This document shows positions 57,738 to 64,000 of a DNA stretch of 64,000 nt, one piece after another. Location: contig JADJRV010000020.1 of the NCBI GenBank assembly GCA_016712045.1, forward strand, positions 12,463 to 76,462. Direction: 5' to 3'. This DNA is from Chloracidobacterium sp. (GTDB lineage: Bacteria; Acidobacteriota; Blastocatellia; Pyrinomonadales; Pyrinomonadaceae). Below the pieces are notes generated by a model. It saw nothing but the letters and a program-made list of their open reading frames with translations. It ran no database searches and was not told the DNA's origin. The position numbers were made by a program, and so were the translations under genes. Position 1 is the stretch's first letter, and each line of letters begins with the position of its first letter.

Positions 57738-58885
57738 GCCCCAATTGCCTCCTTCATCCGCTTTACGCCTTCGGCCATTTTCTCTTCCGTGTTACAGAAC
57801 GAGATCCGCAAAAACCCTTTTGCCTCGTCGCCGAACGCAACACCGGGAACGGTGACCACCCGATTTTGCAGACATTTCTCCGCGACCTCGATATCATCAC
57901 CGAGCGAGCGGACATCGAGCATCGTGTAAAAAGCCCCTTCGGGTGATGTCGCGTGGAGGCCCATTTCTTTTTCAAACAGGTCCACAAGAAATGCTCCGCG
58001 TTTTGCATACACTTCGCGGGCACGTTGTTTTGCGGCTTCGGCGTCGTCATTCCATGCAAGCAGACTCGCTTTTTGTACGATCGCCGCGGCACACACCGTC
58101 GTAAATCCGTGCAGCACCTGTATCGCCTGCATGATATCCGGATCTTTGCTCGCCGCCCAGCCAAGACGCCAGCCGGTCATCGAGAGCGATTTTGACAGGC
58201 CGCTGACAATGATCGTCCTATCGTAATACTCTGACGCCGAATGCGGCCGCTCGCCAAAATAGAGGTCGCTGTAGATCTCGTCAGAAATAAGCCAAATGCC
58301 CGTTCCATCTAATGCCTCGGCTATATCTCGTAAATTCTGTTCGGTCAGTATTTTTCCCGTCGGATTGGACGGTGATATCACGACTGCCGCTTTCGTTTTT
58401 TCGGTGATCTGAGATTTGAAATTTGAAATATCAAATTCAAAATCGCGATCAGCAGGCATTTTGTAATACACCGGCGTGCCCTGAGCGATGCGTGTACAGG
58501 CTTCGTACGCCGGCAAGCTCGGGTTTGGTAGCAGCACCTCGTCGCCTTCGTCGACGACACACATAAATGCATCGGTCATCGCCTCTTGCGAACCGCATGT
58601 AACGACCACGCCGGTCCTCGGCAAGTTGAGATGCGGATATTGTTCGGCGATCTTGTCGCGAAGGGCGGGCAGTCCCGGATGTGATGTATAACCGTTTTGT
58701 TCGTCGCGGGCAACACGGGCCGCCTCGTCACGCATAAATTGCGGCGTTGGCAGATCAGGTTCACCCAAACCAAAATTAATGCTGTCCGGCAGAGCACGCT
58801 CAAAAAACTGGCGGATGAGCGTCGGCTGCAAACCCTGCATTCGCCGGGGTAAAGTAAATTTCTCTTCCTTTTGGACAGGCATCAT
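57734..58885 (-). CDS. Pyridoxal-phosphate aminotransferase, class I/II
   Basis: 383 residues. NFGLGEPDLPTP, NGYTSHPGLPALRDKIAEQY, VVTCGSQEAMTDAFMCVVDEGDEVLLPNPSLPAY, VISPSNPTGKIL, WLISDEIYSDLYF, VSGLSKSLSMTGWRLGW with the PLP Lys, and FLRISFCNTEEKM (substrate Arg). Aspartate/aromatic aminotransferase-like. The stretch RDFEFDISNFKSQI is encoded by a tandem repeat at 58411-58445. Its ATG overlaps the CsbD-like stop by four bases. Confidence 0.93.
   Translation of the reverse strand: MMPVQKEEKFTLPRRMQGLQPTLIRQFFERALPDSINFGLGEPDLPTPQFMRDEAARVARDEQNGYTSHPGLPALRDKIAEQYPHLNLPRTGVVVTCGSQEAMTDAFMCVVDEGDEVLLPNPSLPAYEACTRIAQGTPVYYKMPADRDFEFDISNFKSQITEKTKAAVVISPSNPTGKILTEQNLRDIAEALDGTGIWLISDEIYSDLYFGERPHSASEYYDRTIIVSGLSKSLSMTGWRLGWAASKDPDIMQAIQVLHGFTTVCAAAIVQKASLLAWNDDAEAAKQRAREVYAKRGAFLVDLFEKEMGLHATSPEGAFYTMLDVRSLGDDIEVAEKCLQNRVVTVPGVAFGDEAKGFLRISFCNTEEKMAEGVKRMKEAIGA
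58411..58445. repeat. AAATTTG-type heptanucleotide repeat inside the aminotransferase gene
   Basis: GAGATTT, GAAATTT, GAAATAT, CAAATTC, AAAATCG in tandem; encodes FEFDISNFKSQI on the minus strand. Same family as the repeat in the Sua5 gene. Confidence 0.7.
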
Positions 58886-59091
58886 CCCTTGTCTTCCTCG
58901 ACTCCGTCTTCTTCGAGTTCTTCGCGGATCTCGCCGACCTCGACGTTAAATTCGCCCTCGGCCTGTGCCAGCGGATCAGCGTTTATGACACCCGCAAGCG
59001 ACTCGATCTCGCCGATGATCTTTTGCCCAAAGCCTGTAATGCTATCTTTAAGCCCATGTTTCTCGCCGTTTTCCGGTTCGTTTTGTCCCAT
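58882..59091 (-). CDS. Small acidic protein, CsbD-like
   Basis: 69 residues, acidic, no signal. KHGLKDSITGFGQKIIGEIESLAGVINADPLAQAEGEFNVEVGEIREELEED resembles the CsbD/DUF-type stress proteins (GxGxxxGxxxxxxGxxxxDxxLxxEGxxxxxxGxxx). The stop codon overlaps the aminotransferase start (ATGA), which implies coupled expression. Function, if any, probably in stress. Confidence 0.65.
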   Translation of the reverse strand: MGQNEPENGEKHGLKDSITGFGQKIIGEIESLAGVINADPLAQAEGEFNVEVGEIREELEEDGVEEDKG

Positions 59092-59149
59092 ATATTCCTC
59101 TACAACTATCTTAGCAATTTGCGGTTAGGTTAAAAACATCGCTATGGCA

Positions 59150-60610
59150 TCAGTTGACAGCAAAGTCGATAAAACCGTTATTCGGATTTGCCGAGAGCAG
59201 ACGAACGCGGATCTTGTCGCCGACTTTTACGTTGTATTCGCCGTTGACAATTCGGCCATCGACCGGCGGCCGCAGTATCCGGGCAAACACCCCAGCCGAC
59301 GTATCACCCGTGACGATCGCGTCAAAATTTTCGCCGATGTGCCGCTGCATTACGCTTGCGGCGACGATCTTTCGCATCTTGCGCTCGACCTTGCGGGCAC
59401 CTTTTTCCTGGAGATTTGCGTGTTCGGCGATCGAGTCGAGTTCGTCGGCCGTGTATGGCGACGGAGTTTTATCGATCACGCTTTTTACCAACCGCTGAAT
59501 CACGATGTCCGTAAATCTTCGGTTCGGAGCCGTCGAATGGGCGTAATCACGAACCGCCAAACCAAAATGCCCGCCCGCGTCTTCGCCCTGACGTTGGACA
59601 ACATATTCGCCGCTGCCGATAAGTTTGATTATCGAAAGCGACAGATCGGGAAAATGATCGGGGTCGGCGGCACGGCGTTTTGCCAGAAAAGCAGCGAGCG
59701 CGGGCTGGTCGGGTTCCGCCGGGAGATGTTCGCGAAATTCGGCGGCGATCCTGACGATGCCGTCCCAATCTTTTGGCGTATTGACGACGCGGCGGAGCGA
59801 CAGAGCCCCGTTATTTTCTAGAAACTCAGCCATCTCGACATTGGCCGCGACCATAAAGTTTTCGATCAGCTTGCGGGCACCGTTTGGCTCGACAGAGCGG
59901 ATCGATTTGACCTCACCGTTTTCGACGACCGCCGTCGATTCGATCGATTCAAATTGCAGAGCACCTTTTACGGTGCGATATGCCTGCAATCTGTCCGCCG
60001 CTTTGTCCTGCAGCTCGATCGGTTCACGCAAGCCCGGGATGCCGGCGACCTTTTCGGGAACATCAGCGTTGCCGTCAAGCCACGGCCCGATCTCCTCGTA
60101 AGAAAGCTTCGCACGATTGTTAACGAGAGCCCGATAAAACGTAGATTCCGGCACATCACCGTTCTCTTTTATCGTCATTTCGGCAACGACAGCGTGGCGG
60201 TCAACACCCTCATTGAGCGAAGTCAGATCGGTCGAAAGCTCTTCGGGCAGCATCGGAAAGATCTCGCTCTGGGTATAGACCGTGACGGTATTTTGCGCGG
60301 CGTGCATGTCGATCGGCGAATACAGCGGGACGCGCGAATCGACGTCTGCGATCCCGACCAAAACACGAATATCGCCATTCTCAAGCTGTTCTGCCCACTC
60401 TATCTGATCAAGATCACGCGATGAATCATTATCGATCGACGACCACAACAGATCACGCATATCGCGGACTCCGGCATCACTAACGTCGCTCGCCTGGATC
60501 TGCTTGATCTGATCCCAAACCTCATCTGAAAACTCCGGCTCAAATCCATTGTCAATCATCGCCTGATGAGCTTTGCCGTCGAGCCAATTTCCCGAGCCTT
60601 GATCGTTCAT
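59150..60610 (-). CDS. RNB-domain exoribonuclease (RNase II/R family, short form)
   Basis: 486 residues. SSIDNDSSRDLDQIEWAEQL carries the metal-binding acidic pattern of the RNB domain, VLVGIADVDSRVPLYSPIDMHA, TVTVYTQSEIFPMLPEELSTDLTSLNEGVDR, IENFMVAANVEMAEFL and HSTAPNRRFTDIVIQRL (Arg/Tyr region). The final 70 residues look like a partial S1-like barrel (DAIVTGDTSAGVFARIL). It lacks the N-terminal cold-shock domains of RNase R, so this is the short RNB form common in Acidobacteriota and Cyanobacteria. Intact. Confidence 0.9.
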   Translation of the reverse strand: MNDQGSGNWLDGKAHQAMIDNGFEPEFSDEVWDQIKQIQASDVSDAGVRDMRDLLWSSIDNDSSRDLDQIEWAEQLENGDIRVLVGIADVDSRVPLYSPIDMHAAQNTVTVYTQSEIFPMLPEELSTDLTSLNEGVDRHAVVAEMTIKENGDVPESTFYRALVNNRAKLSYEEIGPWLDGNADVPEKVAGIPGLREPIELQDKAADRLQAYRTVKGALQFESIESTAVVENGEVKSIRSVEPNGARKLIENFMVAANVEMAEFLENNGALSLRRVVNTPKDWDGIVRIAAEFREHLPAEPDQPALAAFLAKRRAADPDHFPDLSLSIIKLIGSGEYVVQRQGEDAGGHFGLAVRDYAHSTAPNRRFTDIVIQRLVKSVIDKTPSPYTADELDSIAEHANLQEKGARKVERKMRKIVAASVMQRHIGENFDAIVTGDTSAGVFARILRPPVDGRIVNGEYNVKVGDKIRVRLLSANPNNGFIDFAVN

Positions 60611-60656
60611 TTCCCTTCTCTTACTTTGCGTTCTTCGCGTCTTTGCGTGAAATTAT
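60611..60656. repeat. CGCAAAG-type repeat between dapD and the RNB gene
   Basis: ACTTTGCGTTCTTCGCGTCTTTGCGTGAAA occupies most of the 46-bp spacer. Same family as 7247-7275 and the outer arms at 24130 and 24259. Confidence 0.65.
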
Positions 60657-61487
60657 CTATCTCAAATAGTCTTCCAACTTCGTCGAAGCGTCGGTCTTGT
60701 CGTCGCGGTATTTGACGATGATCGGGCAATAGATCGACAGGCCGTTCTCCTTGCCAAAACCGCTTGAAACGGCCCGCGAGCCCTGAACTACAACCGCTCC
60801 GGCTGGAATTTCGAGCGGCTTGTCCCCGTCCGATTTGATAATGCGGCCGTTTGGCAGATCAAACACCGGCGTCGAACGCGTCAGTATCACCCCGCTCGCG
60901 AGCACCGCTCCCACGCGGACTATCGTGCCCTCATAAACGCCCGTATTACCGCCGACGAGCACATCATCCTCAATAATCACCGGCACGGCTCCTACAGGCT
61001 CGAGCACACCGCCGATCTGCGCCGCCGCCGACAAATGCACCCGCTTACCGATCTGGGCACACGAACCGACCAAAGCGTGGCTATCAACCATCGTGCCTTC
61101 GTCAACATACGAGCCGACATTAATATACGCCGGCGGCACGACCACGACGCTTGGGGCAACATAACAGCCATCGCGTATAGCCGAACCGCCCATCACGATC
61201 CGCACACCGTCTTCCAAAGTCATCGGCCGCAGTGGGAATGTGTCTTTGTCAAAAAACTGCAGCGTCTCGGTCGGTTTAGACATCTCGACCATCTTGCCCA
61301 TTCGAAACCCGAGCAAAATACCCTGCTTTACCCACGCATTCGCGTGCCAATTACCGTCAGCCGCTTTCTCCGCCGAGCGTATCTCTCCACGTCGCAGCGC
61401 CGTCTTGAACGACTCGTACACCTCACGGTCATCGGTTGAAAACTCCGACTTCTCAAACAGTTTTTCGATTTCACTTTGTAAATTCAC
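60657..61487 (-). CDS. dapD: Tetrahydrodipicolinate N-succinyltransferase
   Basis: 276 residues with the hexapeptide-repeat left-handed beta helix: VMGGSAIRDGCYVAPSVVVVPPAYINVGSYVDEGTMVDSHALVGSCAQIGKRVHLSAAAQIGG, VIIEDDVLVGGNTGVYEGTIVRVGAVLASGVILT and the C-terminal AVVVQGSRAVSSGFG. Catalyses the committed succinylation of the lysine/meso-diaminopimelate pathway. Intact. Confidence 0.94.
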   Translation of the reverse strand: MNLQSEIEKLFEKSEFSTDDREVYESFKTALRRGEIRSAEKAADGNWHANAWVKQGILLGFRMGKMVEMSKPTETLQFFDKDTFPLRPMTLEDGVRIVMGGSAIRDGCYVAPSVVVVPPAYINVGSYVDEGTMVDSHALVGSCAQIGKRVHLSAAAQIGGVLEPVGAVPVIIEDDVLVGGNTGVYEGTIVRVGAVLASGVILTRSTPVFDLPNGRIIKSDGDKPLEIPAGAVVVQGSRAVSSGFGKENGLSIYCPIIVKYRDDKTDASTKLEDYLR

Positions 61488-61505
61488 AAAATTCTCCCCG
61501 CTTGC

Positions 61506-61901
61506 CTAAACGTCGTCCCGATTTGCAATAACTGCCCTTGCGATCAAACCGATCCCGCCCGCGAACAAGATCAGCATTATCACCGTATTAAACAAACTTG
61601 TCGGCTGAAAATAGATCTGAAGATTCATCAAAATGCCCGACGCGATGACGATGATGCTGATCGCGATGAGGATCCAGCCGATGATCGATTTGCCGTTAAA
61701 GAAAACGAATGCTATACCAAAGATCAGCGGGACGAGCGACAGGCCAAAGGTGTTGTAACCGCCCCAGTTCCAAAAGCCGCTGGTCACGATCACGCGGCTG
61801 ATGAGCAAATAGCCGCCCGAGACGGTCATGATGAATCCGATCACGAACTCGATCAAACCTCCCGAAGTTCCGCCCGGCCTTTTTAGATCTTCAAATTCCA
61901 T
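61506..61901 (-). CDS. Four-helix small membrane protein
   Basis: 131 residues, four hydrophobic segments (IEFVIGFIMTVSGGYLLISRVI, FGLSLVPLIFGIAFVFFNG, IGWILIAISIIVIASGILM, FNTVIMLILFAGGIGLIARAVI). No charged catalytic residues stand out. Family unknown to me. Same strand and close to dapD (18 bp) and the TMEM175 gene (15 bp). Confidence 0.7.
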   Translation of the reverse strand: MEFEDLKRPGGTSGGLIEFVIGFIMTVSGGYLLISRVIVTSGFWNWGGYNTFGLSLVPLIFGIAFVFFNGKSIIGWILIAISIIVIASGILMNLQIYFQPTSLFNTVIMLILFAGGIGLIARAVIANRDDV

Positions 61902-61916
61902 AATGTCTGTTTCGGG

Positions 61917-62567
61917 CTATTCCGTATCGACTTCACGTTCGGTCGATTTTCCAAATTTCCGCTTGATGACCTGATGGGCGACCGGGATCAGCATAAACGC
62001 AAAGCCGGCAAACATTGGTTTCGCGATAACGGCAATGGCGATCGCGACCAGACCCGCAACATGCAACACCGCCATTCGCCACGCAATATGACTTACGTCT
62101 TCTGCTTTTGCGTCGGGATCCATCAGTCCGTTGCGAAATGCATAGCGAAACTGCACGATCTCGAGAATGCCGGCCAAAGAAAACGTCAGGGCATAAACAA
62201 TAAGCGGCACGAGTTCCGTAAAATACTCGCTAAAAAAGGCGCTCGCGAACGGCATAAATGCGATCGTCATCAAGAAAAACACATTTCGCCAGATGAGGCC
62301 GTAATTCCAATCGACGATCATCCCATAGACTTTGTGATGCCCGACCCAATAGGCCCCGATCACGAGAAAGCTGAAAAAATAGCCGATAAAATTTGGAATT
62401 AGCCGTGCGAGCGCGATTATGAAATCCCTCGGCGATGCAGTGTCGTGTTCGAGATGCGGCACCTTGATCTCGATGATCAATAGCGTGATCGCGATCGCAA
62501 ACAGTGCATCGCTAAAAAATACAATGCGCTCAAACTGCAACTCGTGTTTCTGACCTTTTTCGAACAT
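61917..62567 (-). CDS. TMEM175-family potassium channel-like protein
   Basis: 216 residues. RIVFFSDALFAIAITLLIIEIKVP has the FSD motif of TMEM175/DUF1211 channels in helix 1; further helices are IGYFFSFLVIGAYWVGHHKVY (second conserved segment), VFFLMTIAFMPFASAFFSEY and LIVYALTFSLAGILEIVQF. Bacterial members form K+-leaning channels. Two bases downstream of the DUF4440-like stop. Confidence 0.87.
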   Translation of the reverse strand: MFEKGQKHELQFERIVFFSDALFAIAITLLIIEIKVPHLEHDTASPRDFIIALARLIPNFIGYFFSFLVIGAYWVGHHKVYGMIVDWNYGLIWRNVFFLMTIAFMPFASAFFSEYFTELVPLIVYALTFSLAGILEIVQFRYAFRNGLMDPDAKAEDVSHIAWRMAVLHVAGLVAIAIAVIAKPMFAGFAFMLIPVAHQVIKRKFGKSTEREVDTE

Positions 62568-62569
62568 CT

Positions 62570-63018
62570 CTATGTTTTAGGCGGTGCGACCGCGGCGGTT
62601 TGCAGCACGACGATCTGCCAGTTCCCTTACGTTTCTCCCAGACGCAGGTGCATCGCATCGACATCGACGTTTGCTTGCCGGCAATCTCAAAAACCATTGT
62701 GACGACTGCCGTTACGATTGCCGTTTTCGATTTTTCGTAGACGCGAACGACGATGTCCTCATTAGTGACCAAGATAGTTTTCAATGTCTCGGACGGCCTT
62801 AGTACTTCGAGTTCTTCTTTCTTGCCACGCGTCCCGCCGTTGTAATCGGTAATAAACAGGTCATCCGCGAAAAGTGCGTCGAGAGCCTTTTGATCGCGAT
62901 CTTTGACAGCGTCTGCCCATTTTCCGATCGCCGCCCGAACCTCAGTCTCGTCGCGGGAGATCTTTTGTGCGTGCACAGAACCAGCGATCACGGCTATAAG
63001 CATTACGCCCACAAACAC
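62570..63018 (-). CDS. Exported SnoaL/DUF4440-like protein (one frameshift)
   Basis: Signal peptide FVGVMLIAVIAGSVHA from GTG near 63018 (or TTG 63033) is followed by VRAAIGKWADAVKDRDQKALDALFADDLFITDYNGG and KTILVTNEDIVVRVYEKSKTAIVTAVVTMVFEI, an NTF2-like fold. Near 62625 a base is missing, and the other frame restores GTWQIVVLQTAAVAPP with the stop at 62570. Overlaps the dapA stop. Function unknown. Confidence 0.75.
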
Positions 63019-63022
63019 TTGC

Positions 63023-63922
63023 TCACTTCCCAATCACCTCTTTCATAACGGCTTTGAGTTTGGCGCGTGTCTCCGACGTTACCGGCACGAGCGGTAGCCG
63101 CAGGTTTTCCTCACACAGGCCCATTTCTTTCATCACAAATTTGCACGGAGCGGGCGATGATTCGATAAAGTTCGCCTCCATTAACGAAAGTATTTTGTAA
63201 TTGATCTTACGGGCAAAATGAAACGAGCCGTTCAGAGCGTGATCGACCATTTTGAAGCTTCGTTTGGTATCTCGTTCGCACAGACCGACACCAGACCGTC
63301 CGCTCCAAGCACGATCAGCGGCAGAGTCGAGGCATCGTCACCGGAAAAGACTTTGAAATTCTTAGGCCGTCCGCCGATTATCTGCATCACCTGCGAATAG
63401 TCGCCGGATGCTTCTTTGGTTGCGACAATATTCTCGTATTTTTCCGCAAGTTTCAGCGTCGTCGCGGCGGAGATGTTTGACGAGGTACGCGAAGGCACGT
63501 TGTAGAGCATAATGGGAAATCCTTTCACAGATTTCGCGATCTCGGAAAAGTGTGCAACAAATCCTTCTTGAGTCGGTTTGTTGTAATACGGTGCCACGAC
63601 CAAAGCCGCATCCGCACCTGCTTCTCTCGCCCGTCGCGTAAAATCGATCGTCGCAGCGGTGTTATTGCTGCCGGTTCCGGCGATGACGTGAGCCTTGTGT
63701 TTCTTAGCGACCTCGACCGCCATCTTTATTACGTGCAAGCGCCGCTCTCGTCCATCTGACATTTTCGCCGGTCGTCCCGCACGGCACGAGTATCTTCACC
63801 CCGCCCTTTATCTGCCGCTCCGCAAGCTTTTTGAAACACGCGTCATCGATCGACCCGTCCTTGTTAAAAGGCGTCACAAAAGCCGTCGCACAGCCCCGCA
63901 TCCATTCAACTTTCATCGTCAT
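63023..63922 (-). CDS. dapA: 4-hydroxy-tetrahydrodipicolinate synthase (two frameshifts)
   Basis: Condenses pyruvate with aspartate semialdehyde. N-terminal GCATAFVTPFNKDGSIDD and GVKILVPCGTTGEN; after a shift near 63755 the frame reads RRLHVIKMAVEVAKKHKAHVIAGTGSNNTAATID, APYYNKPTQEGFVAHF (catalytic Tyr), ATKEASGDYSQVMQII with the Schiff-base Lys, and FSGDDASTLPLIVLGADGLVSV. Another shift near 63250 gives FHFARKINYKILSLMEANFIES-type C-terminus to 63023. Start at 63922 or 63916. Lysine pathway with asd and dapD. Confidence 0.93.
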
Positions 63923-63933
63923 AACTTTTTGCC

Positions 63934-64000
63934 ACCGATTTCACAGATTATCACAGATATTTGTTTCGGTCTTATCCGTATCCATCCGTGTTTATCTGTG
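63934..64000. repeat. CACAGAT-type repeat near the window end
   Basis: CACCGATTTCACAGATTATCACAGATAT and the opposite arm CCGTATCCATCCGTGTTTATCTGTG. Same family as 24160-24240. Upstream of dapA. Confidence 0.7.

Overview
The window looks like a chromosomal segment of an Acidobacteriota bacterium, most likely class Blastocatellia. The reasons are two tandem secreted proteins of the VWFA-related acidobacterial type, a complete alternative complex III plus caa3 oxidase operon, and a GC-balanced genome with many short tandem repeats between genes. The taxonomic call is an inference from gene content; no rRNA or tRNA gene is visible in the window.

Layout. 1-6.3 kb: two VWFA-related proteins, a class C beta-lactamase-type hydrolase, a Gfo/Idh/MocA oxidoreductase and an ArnT-like glycosyltransferase. 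6.2-9.7 kb: Sua5-type threonylcarbamoyl-AMP synthase and uvrC, whose 3' end runs into about 445 bp of G/T and then G/C homopolymer sequence that looks like an artefact. 9.8-12.9 kb: an ARPP-1 domain protein, a DUF4436-like membrane protein and a secreted protein. 13-18.3 kb (minus): eno, a HEAT-like protein, a GNAT, gpmI, a GT9 glycosyltransferase and tdk in one direction. 18.3-21.5 kb: a beta-propeller lipoprotein, a CNNM/CorC protein and a NifU-like scaffold carrying a BFD [2Fe-2S] domain. 21.6-25.7 kb (plus): TlpA-like thioredoxin, GH15 glucoamylase and pyk. 25.7-30.7 kb (minus): a VIT1-like transporter, a SnoaL-like protein and a radical SAM enzyme; then a LolB-like lipoprotein, a LolD-like ATPase, a 58-aa membrane protein and a LolA-like protein. 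30.8-44.4 kb (minus): actABCDEF, a membrane protein, SCO1/SenC and coxBACD, together a quinol-to-oxygen respiratory module. 44.7-48.8 kb (minus): a ketosynthase resembling type II PKS KS-alpha, a methyltransferase, an FAD oxidoreductase and an unusual ROK protein. 48.9-64 kb: DedA, a GHMP kinase, a DUF4097-like protein, purQ/purS/purB, asd/dapA/dapD (lysine branch), an aminotransferase, an RNB exonuclease, TMEM175 and small membrane proteins.

Sequence quality is very uneven. Between about 2 and 24 kb nearly every gene is broken by single-base indels, often in homopolymers, and at least two genes (eno and the Gfo/Idh oxidoreductase) have lost internal segments. From 24.3 to 57.2 kb every gene is intact. 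I read the breaks as consensus errors rather than real pseudogenes, because they hit essential single-copy genes and the protein continues in another frame.

The most interesting biology is a set of heptanucleotide tandem repeats of several unrelated sequences at gene borders and inside genes. In several places they encode the signal peptide or the last residues of the neighbouring protein. Also notable are the type II PKS-like ketosynthase operon, a hairpin that sequesters a ribosome binding site at 50.8 kb, and the NifU-BFD fusion.
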